Source: Glebionis coronaria
Lineage: Eukaryota > Streptophyta > Magnoliopsida > Asterales > Asteraceae
Direction of reading: 5' to 3'
DNA length: 64,000 nucleotides
NCBI GenBank assembly: GCA_025667525.1
Contig: CM046881.1
Location: 30,267,580-30,331,579 of the forward strand
A model generated the notes under the pieces. The model did no database searches, had not been told where the DNA came from, and was given only the letters and a program-made list of their open reading frames with translations. Numbering within the stretch: the first letter of the stretch is position 1; each line of letters opens with the position of its first letter. The translations under genes and the position numbers were made by a program. Of the stretch, positions 23,059 through 33,337 are shown piece after piece.

Positions 23059-26000
23059 AATGGCTCAACCCGAAAACAATCTGACAATAAGCTCGGCGTT
23101 CAAAGCTTTTTTTGAACGGCCTGAACTCACTGGCCCTAATTTCAATGACTGGTACCGCTCACTAAGAATTGTTCTGAGAGCAGCGGGTACTATAAATATC
23201 TTGGAAACTCCTTTTCCGGAGGATCTTGCTGAAGGAGCAACTGATGCAGAAAGGCTTCAACACGCTGCTAACGTTAAGAAGCACCATGAGGTGGCTGCGA
23301 TAATGTTAGGGAGAATGGATCCATCGCTTTAAAGGAAGTATGAGCTAGCTTCACCTCAGCAAATGCTTGATGAACTCAAGGCAGTGTATGAAACGCCGCA
23401 AGCTGTAGAGATCTATGATCTAGTTGATGCTCTACATAGTTGCAAACAAGCTCCTGGAAAGTCCGTAAGTGCTCATTATATGGAGATGAGGGGTTATATG
23501 GAACAACTCATAGCACTAGGACAACCCTTTGATCATAATATGGCTATTAACTTGATCAATAGGTCCCTTAATAAGGATTTCATTGATTTCGTTCGTAACT
23601 ATAATATGCATTGCACGGGGAAGACAGTTAATGATTTGCATGCAATGCTCATTGACTTTGAAAAGGGTTTGAAAGATAAGGCATTCACTGCTACTCCTCA
23701 AGTACTTCATGTACAAAAGGGTAGAGTGTCGAAACCAAAACCGCAAGTGAATAAGAAGCAGAAAGGCAAAGGCAAGGTTGATAAGAGCAAGCAAGTTGCG
23801 ACTACATCAAAACCAAAGCAGAACTTTGCTAAGAAATCTCTGAAAGATGAGACTTGTCACTACTGCAAGATGACTGGACACTGGAAGAGGAATTGCTCTC
23901 TCTATCTCCATGAAATGGCAGAACATAAGAAGAAGTCTGAGCAAGCTGTTGCAGCACCATCTTCTGGTAACTTTTTTATGATAGAGTTATTTAATCTTTC
24001 ATACAAATCAAACTCCTGGGTATATGATACAGGATGTGGTATTAATATTTGTAATACCCTGTAGGGATTTGAGTTGAAAAGGAGGCTAACCTATGGGGAA
24101 CAATTTCTGCAAGTGGGCAATGGCGCACAAGCAGCGGTTGAAGCTATAGGAATATTTAAATTAGTTTTACCTTCGGGTTTAGTACTGTTTTTGAATAATT
24201 GTCATTATGCACCTACAATTGTTAAGGGTGTCATTTCCTTTTCTTGTATGTTGGATCTTGGATTTACTCACACGATTGATAATAATAGAATTTCTATTTT
24301 CAAAGATAGTTTATTCTATTTTGATGCAATTTCTGTGAATGGTGTTTTTGAAATTAAGATGCATGATAAAAATTCCAAGAGGAAAAATAATTTTGTTTTT
24401 AGCATGAATAAGAAGAGTAAGTTAGACAAGAACTCTTCTCATCTTTGGCATTGTAGGCTTGCCCATATTGGGAAGACTCGCATACAAAAGCTTCAACGTG
24501 ATGGGCTTTTGGAAAGTATCAATGATGAATCATTTGATAAATGTAAATCTTGTATCTTTGGGAAGATGACCAAGAAACCTTTTAATAGCAATATTGAAAG
24601 GGCTACTGAACTACTTGGTTTAATACATACTGATGTGTGTGGACCACTTAGACATGTGTCAAGGAAAGGTGCTAGCTACTTCTTGACGTTTACGGATGAT
24701 TATAGCCGTTATGGTTATGTTTATTTACTTAAGCATAAACATGAGGTATTTGAAACATTCAAAACGTTTAAAGCCGAAGTAGAGTTACAACTAGGAAAGA
24801 AGATTAAAGCTCTTCGTTCTGATCGTGGTGGTGAATATTTAAGTCAAGAGTTTAAAGATTATTTAAGTGAGAATGGAATTGTTCAGAAACTTACTTCTCC
24901 GTATACTCCATAACAAAATGGTGTATCTGAAAGGAGAAATCGTACATTATTGGATATGGTACGATCTATGTTTAATCTTACAACTTTACCATTATCCTTT
25001 TGGGATTATGCTCTTGAATCTGCTGTTCGTATTCTAAATATGGTTCCCACAAAGAAGGTTGATAAGACACCATATGAACTATGGCATGGCAAGAAGCCAT
25101 ATTTGTCTTATTTGAAAATCTGGGGTTGTGAGGCGTATGTGAAACGTGACTCTCAAGATAAACTCCAACAACGCTCAGTAAAATGTATCTTTGTAGGTTA
25201 CCCTAAGGAAACTATGGGTTACTACTTTTATTATCCGGCTGAGAACAAAATAGTTGTGGCTCGGTATGGAGACTTCCTTGAAAATGATCTTGTAAATCAA
25301 GAATTAAGTGGGAGAAATTATGATCTTGAAGAAATTTAAGAAGATACATTGCCTTTTGAAAATACTAGCGAAGAAATTCCTGAAGAACCAGAGAGTCTGA
25401 GTGTTCCACCGGAATTAATTCCTCCATGTAGGTCTGAAAGGACCATACGTGCGCCGGACAAACTATGTATTTACATAGAGGATGATGAGGAGGAAGTAGG
25501 GGATCTTGGTGAACCTGCTAACTATAGGTCCGCAATGTCTGATCCAGAAAAGTCAAAATGGATAGTTGCGATGAATGAGGAAATGAAATCTATGGAAATC
25601 AATGATGTTTGGATTCTTGTAGACGCACCTAAAAATGATAAAGTAGTGAAAAATAGGTGGATCTATAAGAAGAAAACAAACATGGATGGTGATGTACAAT
25701 CCTATAAAGCACGTTTAGTGGCTAAAGGTTTTACTCAAACTTTTGGCATAGACTACGAGGAGACATTTTCTCCTGTAGCAGACTTACGAGCTATTAGGAT
25801 TCTCATAGCTATAGCAGCATACTATGACTATGAGATATGGCAAATGGATGTTAAAACTGCCTTCTTGAACGGTCGCTTAGATGAAGACATCTATATGCAA
25901 CAACCGGAAGGGTATGTTGATCCTAAATATCCAAAGCGCGTGTGCAAACTTCAAAGATCTATTTATGGTTTGAAGCAAGCATCACGTCAATGGAATAAGC

Positions 26001-27101
26001 GATTTGATGAAGAAATCAAAAGGTTTGGATTTATTCAAAATCGTGATGAGCCATGTGTATACTGCAAAGCTAGTGGGAGTAATGTAGTGTTCCTAATTCT
26101 ATATGTCGATGACATATTAATCATGAGAAGTAACATTCCAAGACTTAAGGAAGTTAAGGATTATCTTGGTAAATGTTTTTCTATGAAGGATTTGGGAGAT
26201 GCTGCGTATATTCTGGGAATTAAAATCTATCGAGATAGGAGTTGACGGTTAATTGGTCTTAGCCAAGATGCTTATATTGATAAGATATTGAAGAAGTATA
26301 ACATGCATAACTCTAAGAAAGGTTTTCTACCGATGGAGGTTAAGCATGAGTTAAGTCATGAGAAAGATGCATCAACACCTGAAGAGGTGGCTTACATGAA
26401 AAAGGTGCCTTATGCTTCGGCTGTAGGATCTATTATGTATGATGTAAAGATGCACAAGGCCTGATGTGGCGTTTGCTCAGAACTTGGTCAGTAGATACCA
26501 ATAGAATCTAGGAAAGTCCCACTGGACGACTGTTAAGCATATTCTAAAGTATTTGAGAAGTACGAAAGATATGTTTTTGGTATTCGGGGGTAAACCAGAC
26601 ACAGAATTGAATGTAACAGGATTCTGTGATGCGTCCTGGCAATGTGATAAAGACGATACGAAGTCTCAGACGGGTTACGTGTTTGTCATCAATAGAGGAG
26701 CAGTTGACTGGAAGAGCAGTAAGCAGAAAACCATTGCTATGCATGCGACTCAATCCGAGTACATGGCTGCTTCAGAAGCTACAATGGAAGCTGTTTGGAT
26801 TAGGAAGTTTATTGGAGATCTTGGAGTGATGCCTTCAATTAAAGAACCTATTGATATATATTGCGACAATTCTGCTGCAATAATATCCGCCAATGACCCT
26901 GGAGTTATGAAAGGCGCCAGACACTTTAAACGTAGATATCACTACGTTCGAGAACAAGTGGAAGCTCGAGAAATAAAATTAATAAAAGTTCACACAGATG
27001 ATAACGTAGCTGATCCTTTTACTAAGGCTTTATCTAGGCCAAAGGTAGTTAAGCATGCCAAGGCAATTGGGCTGCAACTAGCTAGCGAATTCATGCAATA
27101 A
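23059..27101 (+). pseudogene. Copia gag-pol polyprotein with six nonsense codons and one frameshift
   Basis: One reading frame runs from ATG 23059 (MAQPENN) to TAA 27101. Gag has a CCHC knuckle (CHYCKMTGHWKRNC, about 23864-23905). Protease has WVYDTGCG. Integrase has the HLWHCRLAHIG zinc region and HTDVCGPL/FTDDYSRYGYVYL. Reverse transcriptase has QMDVKTAFLNG and YVDDILI. RNase H has GFCDASW, SEYMAASEA and DNSAAI. Stops lie at 23330 (TAA), 24062 (TAG), 24911 (TAA), 25337 (TAA), 26243 (TGA) and 26502 (TAG), and an extra A near 26446 shifts the frame. All six stops are one C to T change away from Gln or Arg codons that fit the family. The catalytic motifs are intact, but the element cannot make the polyprotein. 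Confidence 0.95.
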
Positions 27102-27896
27102 ATCTGTTGATTAGTATTTGGATAAAGGATGTAAGATATTATTGAATTGATGAAATAAAGATTGGATTTCGTTTATTTTCTGTTATTTGATTTTGTATCC
27201 TATTTTACATGTTTTAATCCGTGAGCATTATGATGTTTCTAAATGTCCGTTGTCGATTAATAATATGGGAGTATTATTAAACTAAGACAATTCAAAATAG
27301 TGACAGAGTATACTTGAAAGTATATTGGTCAATTTTGGATGATGTTTGATGGATCAAATATTGGACTTATCCCAACTATATGATTTTACTTTATGGATCT
27401 TTGTCATTAAGTAAATCATAAATAGTTATCCTTAGACCTGAGATACCAGAAAACTGCATTGAATATAGTGCATTTCTGTAAGGTAACCTAACGCTAAACG
27501 TAACTGGTAGTCATAAGGGTTATTTTCAGAAGTGTTGCAAAGTTCATGTGTTTTGCTTGTAGTCGAAATGGGATCCGTTTCCTTTAAATTATTATTTGAA
27601 GTATAAATACAACTGGGCCCCTCGGGGGAATAGTAAGATGTTTGTGTGGCCACACCCAAATTTGTTTATGTAGTCTTGCTATATCCGTAAACGAGAAACA
27701 GAATAGTTAATGAAGGAATGACTAAGATCCATATCCTTATTAACGATGTATTTGAATGAAATGATAATAATAATGATATAATCATTAAAAGGTTCTTGTC
27801 CAGGAGGCCTTACTCGAGTTGTACTAGTAACATTGTTAGTGTAACTAGACGCTAATCAATGTGATCACGATATTCGAATTTTGTCCAAGTGGGAGC
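27102..27896 (+). other. Copia 3' untranslated region
   Basis: No coding frame. Ends in the purine tract AAGTGGGAGC next to the 3' LTR. Confidence 0.7.
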
Positions 27897-28677
27897 TGAA
27901 AGTTTATGGACTTAAAAATCGATTGTCGTATGATAGGATCGAACTCGAGATCACGGGATTTCACATATTACGTGAAGGGTTAATTTTTTATTAAATATAT
28001 TTATTAAATCAAACCGTAGCTAACGATCGTTAAGTAATTAAAAGTTAAGTATTAAACGACCGTTATAGAAGGTTAAAGAAGCTAAAAGAAGGAGTCGGAA
28101 AAGTTCCGGAAACCTCTTTTGGAGGTGATGTATATCCGGCCTAAAGAGGAGACAAAAGAAAAGGGGAAAAGATTTTGTGGCTTTATTTTGTTTAACCTTG
28201 GAAGAGAAGTTTTCCAAAGTGTATATAAATAAACCAAAAGCCTCATAATTTTCACCTCATATCTCTCTTTCTCTTGCTCTAAAATCCGGCCAAACAAACA
28301 CCCTATTAGGGTTCTTCTTTAATTTTTGTTAAGCTATTCTAGATCTAGTCCTAGCCCCTCTCTAGGGTTGTTGGGTAGATCTTCCATAGACTTGGAAGCT
28401 CGGTTTGTTCGTGCTAGACTCACGATTAACTCGCCGTATCACGTGTGTACAAGATCGTGGTGTAATCTTGCTTTAGATTACATCCTGGGTGTTCGTGATC
28501 TATCTCTACCGGTGACCGTTCCGTCAACTTGTAGATCTTGCTAGGATAAAGGTATGTAACCCTAGCCTTGATTAATTATAATCGTGTTAATTAAAGATCT
28601 TGTTAATTTGCTTCCGCTGTGTGTTCTTTGATCCATATTACGCTTTTTATAATTGTTATGATAAACATAAACCATCA
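27897..28677 (+). repeat. Copia 3' LTR, 781 bp
   Basis: Matches 20758-21550 with about ten substitutions and a few short indels. TATA box at 28222-28229. Followed by target duplication ATTTG. Confidence 0.95.
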
Positions 28678-29198
28678 ATTTGCGCCTATGTTCGTGGAGA
28701 GCCTTGTATCACCTCACAGAAAGAGGATTCATGCTAAGGTGGGGTTTTTTTAGTTCTCTTGATAAATACTTATAGATCTTGCTCTATTTCTTATTACTGA
28801 CTAAATGTTGCCCAATCATTCTATCATGTTACTATATACAGTATTAACTTTTTGGACGAGACGTCCATCGTCCAGTTGATACACATAAAGGACTTGCCAT
28901 GCTAATTTCACATATGCATTAGCAGAGTATTGCTTTGATATTCTAAAGACAGAAAATTTGATTGCAATGTGTACGCAAACTATATAACTGATTTCCTGGA
29001 ATTTAATTTCAATTGATACTTTGCTATAATGGCCAAATGACATCCTCATGCGTTACCTTAGCTTAACGTTGTACTTATGTGTTCACATGCAGGAAGGTGA
29101 TGTGACTGTCGAAACAGCTGAAAGTGGAAGCCGAAAAAGAAGAAGAATAGATCTCCAAAGCACCCAAATTGAATCTGTTTAATAATTCTCTTTTACAT

Positions 29199-29637
29199 AT
29201 ATACTACTATATAAAGCATTTGGGACCTTCTTAAAATAGCAAGGCTGAAAATTCAGCCTTTTTTCCTACTAAATAAAGCAAGTTGTTGATATTTTCATCA
29301 ACATTATATAGTATAACTTTTTCTAACAACCGTTTTGTAACAAACTTTTGTAACAACCTACTTAAATAACATTTTTTCTTTTAAATTGAAAAATCTTTTT
29401 ATTAATTTGTTATTTTTATAATCTAATTTCACCATATTTTCTAAAATTTTATGCTCTTTAATTCAATATCCATTTTGCTATATTTTTATTAACTGATAAT
29501 TTTGTAAAAATTTAGAGGTTTTTTTTCGATTTTTTTACAATTTTAACAATACAAACTTAATGGATAAGAGATTAATATTTGTTAGCCTCAAAAATGATTA
29601 TGAGTACTCGCCGCCGCATTGCGCGGGTCCATGCTAG
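29199..29637 (+). mobile_element. Helitron-like insertion private to copy A
   Basis: Absent from copy B, which reads CTTTTACATTCTAATGG straight across. The left end is ATATACTACTATATAAAGC. The right end has CGCCGCATTGCGCGG and stops in CATGCTAG followed by T, as Helitrons do. It is related to the inverted copies at 4695-5106 and 50084-50497. TACAT on both sides (29194-29198, 29638-29642) looks like a 5-bp duplication, which Helitrons do not normally make, so the class is not certain. Confidence 0.6.
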
Positions 29638-29642
29638 TACAT

Positions 29643-30892
29643 TCTAATGGTAAAAGAAGATATTTTTTTAGTTGTATCTTTGTAGTTTACAAACTTTTGA
29701 TTGCTAATGTCTTTGTGATCGTAAGATTTGGTTTAATTTCATATCTAATTCATGAAATTGAAAAAGGGGTTAGAAGTCTTATTAAATTACAACCAAATTT
29801 ACTCTCATCCCATTCTTTTTTGTTGGATATAAGTTATAAGGCCTTGCTGTTTTATTTTATGCATAGATATATAGATCAAACAAAATGCTATTTCATTATG
29901 ACCGTTATCGGTTGAAAAGGCATGACTTATCAGAAATTCTTACTTTACCAGGATCCCGAGTTGCTCACGAGTTGTCTCTGCAACATGGTTAACACTAATA
30001 CCTAATTGGAGAGAAATTGGGAGACTTGGAAGAGAAGTACCCCTGGAAAACAGTTTTTCAGTTTTGGCTCAGTGCTAGAGTCTGATGCTGCAAGTCGAAA
30101 GAACATATCTCCTTAGATCCAAATTTCAGAAGCCTCTATTATCTTTCGTATTCTAGTTTCAGAAACTTTTGTTTAACAGATTGAATATGCTGGTATTTGG
30201 ATTTTTTCTAAACTGTTACTTGGTTGCTTTTAGCATTGCTTAACAATAATGTTTAAAATACTATATTTGGTATTGTCTTATACATGTTCCAGAGTTCAAA
30301 CCATATTTGGTTAAATTTTAGATTGATTTATCAGACTAACACGTCTGAATGTCCGAGCTTAAGTGACAAGATGTACAACTAGACCTATCGCAGTGAGAAC
30401 TATGCTCATGCGTGGTTGACTGATTGCGTTTAGGTGACGCGTTATGAACCACTACATCCAATTGGTTTCGTGTGTGGTTGAACGATTTGATTTATGGTTT
30501 GGTCGACATAAACTTACCCGAACAAAATTTTGGTTATTTTGTTTGTATGTTAGTGTATTGTGGGGTATGTTTGTGTTTAAGTGGGGTATCTTAAATTTGT
30601 ACTCGGGAAAGATGGAGTGAAGGTATGCTTTTAATATATGCTAGAAAATATGATTTATTTCTAAAAGAGGAGGCAATTTCAACCCATTTACAAGTTATTG
30701 GGTCAATTTGGGGGTATACGGAAGATGGGTGGAAAACTGCCGAAAGTCTGTTTTTTAAGAATAATGTTTGATTATTTATAAGAGCCCGACCCAGCCTATA
30801 TTGATGCTTCTTAAAAATAACCTACACCCATTGCCATAGACATTTGACTTGCTATCTTGCTAGTTGCTACTAATGCTTAGTTATTTTTGTAG
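29643..30892 (+). other. Spacer between the F-box gene and nucleoredoxin fragment, copy A
   Basis: Aligns with copy B 53617-54640 except for about 235 bp (roughly 29819-30052) found only in A, which contains the patch at 29935-29978. No gene is recognised. The last part before 30893 has the pyrimidine stretch and AG of an intron 3' end. Confidence 0.5.
29935..29978 (+). other. Patch made of two distant copy-A fragments
   Basis: 29935-29954 equals F-box bases 20697-20716 (20 of 20), and 29952-29978 equals 5260-5286 (27 of 27). They share a 3-base overlap, GAT. In both cases the copy-A version is matched exactly, while copy B differs. This looks like templated filler DNA from repair of a break. 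Confidence 0.65.
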
Positions 30893-31291
30893 GTTCCTGT
30901 ATCTGATCTGGTCAGTAAAGACATCTTACTATACTTTTCTGCATATTGGTGTCCCCCATGTCTTGCTTTCACTCCAAAGCTCGTTGAAGCATATCACGAG
31001 ATCAAAACCAAACATGAGGCATTTGACGTGATGTTCATCTCTAGTGACGAGTACTACTCCACTATGCCATGGGTGTCACTTCCCTTGGGTGACAAAAGGA
31101 AACAATCTCTAAGCCGTCTTTTCAAAGTCAACGGCATACCATTGTTGGCAGGTTTAGGAACAACAGGAAAAACAATCATAACAGAGACTAGAGGACTAAT
31201 CATGCTTCATGGTGCTGAGGCATTTCCTTTTACTGATGAACGTAAGCTAAGTTTGCTGAGATGGCAAAGGAGGACTGGCCTAACAAAGTGA
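30893..31291 (+). pseudogene. Nucleoredoxin C-terminal domain fragment, copy A
   Basis: An exon-like frame of 132 codons begins right after a splice acceptor (TTATTTTTGTAG) and ends with TGA. It reads VPVSDLVSKDILLYFSAYWC, PPCLAFTPKLVEAYHEIKTK and FDVMFISSDEYYSTMPWVSL, matching a plant nucleoredoxin thioredoxin-like domain with a WCPPC redox motif. Several residues usually found between FISSD and EYY are missing, and no upstream nucleoredoxin domains are present. It could be an orphan last exon or could have been joined to another gene. The frame is open in both copies, which leaves a small chance that it is still used. Nucleoredoxins reduce disulfides of target proteins. Confidence 0.7.
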
Positions 31292-31582
31292 AACATGATA
31301 TGCATCCCGAGCATGAGCTTGTTTGTACACGTTCAAAAGGGTATACGTGTGATGGTGACGTTTGTTATAAAGCTTCCTAAATGACAACATATGTGGTATG
31401 ATACAAGAGTATGGTTATGCATGATGACATTTGTTATAGTATGCGAAAGTATTAATTACTTGTTTTCAGTTTTGCTGTTTTGTAATAGCTGCGATTGTTG
31501 TTACAGCGTCGAAGATGGTCGAGAAATTCGAATATCCAAGTAATGATAAAAACAAATCCTTGAAACATTACTGGTATTAATA
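31292..31582. other. Spacer between nucleoredoxin fragment and tRNA, copy A
   Basis: No gene seen. Copy A has about 120 bp (roughly 31318-31435) missing from copy B; short TTGTT words at the edges are consistent with a deletion in B. Confidence 0.5.
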
Positions 31583-31588
31583 AAAAAG
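31583..31588 (-). terminator. RNA polymerase III terminator of tRNA-Glu, copy A
   Basis: A run of six T on the minus strand just after the tRNA 3' end, the usual Pol III stop. Confidence 0.75.
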
Positions 31589-31590
31589 TT

Positions 31591-31662
31591 TCCGTTGCCG
31601 GGACTTGAACCCGGGTCTCTCGGGTGAGAGCCGAGTATCCTAACCAACTAGACTACAACGGA
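31591..31662 (-). tRNA. tRNA-Glu (CTC), copy A
   Basis: 72 bases folding as a complete cloverleaf: acceptor stem TCCGTTG paired with CAACGGA, D-loop with AGTTGGTTA, anticodon stem CTCGG/CCGAG around loop CTCTCAC (anticodon CTC), T arm GGGTTCAAGTCCC. No intron, and CCA is not encoded, as expected for a nuclear gene. The copy at 55232-55303 is identical. Confidence 0.96.
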
Positions 31663-31696
31663 TCATATCTATTAACTAGAAAAAATAGTTATTATT

Positions 31697-32260
31697 TTGA
31701 GACTCGGTAAAGGCAAAAGGAAGTTGGCTGATAGGTTCAACCACAACAGTTTTGAGCAGTGCTGTTTGATGTGCATGCGAGTGGGAGTACTGATATTACA
31801 CGGCTGGTATATGAGCAGTGTAAAACCAGCCGGCTTTCGAATGCGCCTGCTTCATGTATTGGTAGCGACCTGGGTACTTGCAGCTCAACTTAAACATGTG
31901 GCTGCTCAATTTGTCGTGTGCCAAAGGCAAAAGGAGACTGGCATATTTACACAAATTAATACACACATCTTGAAAAATCTAAAAATAAAACACACATCCA
32001 GAAAAATCCTAAACAAGATCCAAAACATGCAAGTTTTCTTCAGTCACACATACAGCTTGATAAGTCTCGAGCATCGTTTCAAAAAATCTTATAAGGTAAA
32101 CTATAATCTAATAGGTATTTTTTTGAATATATTTGTTTTTTTTTTAATTTCTTTTTCATGGCGGATTTATGTTAAACAAATCACATATTTGGTTTTGTTA
32201 AGATGTGGTTATCAGGGAGGTAGTTTAGATGGTGATGAGGACAGCCGAGTCTGTTTATAA
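31697..32260 (+). other. Conserved duplicated stretch with an open frame, unrecognised
   Basis: Present in both copies (B: 55338-55631 for the open part), with frame lengths 187 and 97 codons. The first about 90 codons are nearly identical in both and then the frames differ. The translation (for example LLHVLVATWVLAAQLKHVAA) matches nothing I know, and the first codon is not ATG. It could be an exon scrap or a non-coding RNA next to the tRNA. I do not assign a function. Confidence 0.3.
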
Positions 32261-32330
32261 GGTTATGGTAGACAAGTATAGCGTTTGTTACATCCATGTT
32301 AGGTATAACATCCATGTTAGGTATAGTTAA

Positions 32331-32463
32331 GAGTAAAATGCATAAATGCTCCATGGGGTATCCTAAATTTGAAGATTGACTCCCCAACTTCGAGAAAGTG
32401 CAGACGGCCTTCCGGACGACGAAGGTAAGTAGTAACCAACCTCTCTGGTCGTTACCTCCGTTA
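32331..32463 (+). repeat. MULE left terminal inverted repeat, copy B
   Basis: About 133 bp, pairing with 47728-47860 with scattered mismatches. Includes the GACTCCCCAACTT and CCGGACGACGAA words. Confidence 0.9.
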
Positions 32464-33174
32464 AATGGCAATATTTCTGTAGGGGTACATTTGTCAGTTC
32501 ATGTATTAAACCCAATTTGAATCCATGGACTAACCCGGTTCATTTGTTATAACCCGATCAAAACTAATCACCGATTGTTTTTTATACCCAAAGTTGCACC
32601 TACCTGTTTCATATTCTTCATCTTCTCTCATTTTCCTCCCCTAAGTTTCTTAATAATGGATCATCCTGTTCCAGACTTTTTCATCAGACCCGATGGTGAA
32701 GGTTTTGGTATTGCACTTTATGGTAAGTTGTTTAATTGATTGTTTAATTTGTTGATTAATTGCCTCATTGTTTATTTCGACCTATTTATGATTTATCAAA
32801 TATTCATAATCGTTATTTGCTATGTAAACAGATGTCTATGAACAACTTTTTAGCATTAAATGTCACTACTATGGAGGTTTAGTGATCGTCCGAAAATGAA
32901 ATGCATTGAAGGTGAGATTTGCTTTGTTGATATGGTGAATAAGGATAATTTTTCTGATGATATATTGAATACCATTATGAATAGCTTAGGTTATGGTATG
33001 GACCAGCAAGTGCTTTACTACTATAAGATACCACTTAAGACTTTAGATGTTGGTGTAAAACCTTTGGTTAGTGAAAGTGATTACCAAAACTTTTTAAGTT
33101 ACGTTGATAGGCACAAGGTTACGTATGTGTATATTGAATTAGTTGAGAATGAAGATGAAAGTGAGAGTGGGTCT

Positions 33175-33337
33175 CAAGTTCAATTCCTGCTAGGTGCAAA
33201 CAAACTTGAAGTGGCCACGCCAACCTCCTGAAAAGGGAGGGCTTTACCTGGTTTGAGTCTGTGTGGCGGTGGGCTCAAACCCCGTGGATTAGTCGGCCAA
33301 TGTGTCGGAAATCACGGTTACCAAAAAAAAAAAAAAA
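33175..33337 (+). mobile_element. tRNA-related SINE
   Basis: Flanked by a perfect 14-bp target duplication GTGAGAGTGGGTCT (33161-33174, 33338-33351) and ending in a 15-base poly-A (33323-33337). Near the start AGTTCAATTCCTGCTAGG resembles a Pol III B box; an A box is not visible, so it is probably 5'-truncated. GGCTCAAACCCCGTGG further in is typical of plant SINE bodies. Removing it restores the MULE reading frame at ESESGSEMENEPEND. Confidence 0.85.

Larger units (their letters stand above)
20758..28677 (+). mobile_element. Full-length Ty1-copia retrotransposon, 7,920 bp
   Basis: LTRs begin TGAAAGTTTATGG and end AAACCATCA. The target duplication ATTTG is at 20753-20757 and 28678-28682. A primer-binding site (TGGCATCGAGAGC) starts at 21552 and a purine tract (AAGTGGGAG) ends at 27895. 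Order inside is gag, protease, integrase, reverse transcriptase, RNase H, the copia order. Copy B has the uninterrupted F-box exon, giving the empty site. About ten substitutions between the roughly 785-bp LTRs point to a fairly recent insertion, after the duplication. Confidence 0.97.
19851..29182 (+). pseudogene. F-box protein gene, copy A, split by a copia element
   Basis: Exon 1 starts at ATG 19851 with an F-box ([39 protein letters not shown]), then an F-box-associated interaction region with SSNGLLCIYL, NPYTREVRKLP and GFGYDSSTDDYKV. The frame is clean to 20757, where the copia element begins. Exon 1 resumes at 28683 and ends at 28738 (HAK, donor GTGGGG); exon 2 is 29093-29182 and ends with a basic RKRRR tail. 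Relative to copy B, the final stop is lost by a T to C change, adding five residues. F-box proteins of this type pair with SKP1 in SCF ubiquitin ligases. The insertion replaces the C-terminus with LTR-encoded residues, so full function is unlikely. Confidence 0.92.

Noticed and set aside
31697..32000. snoRNA next to the tRNA
   Set aside because: No C/D or H/ACA boxes at suitable spacing that I could fix by eye.
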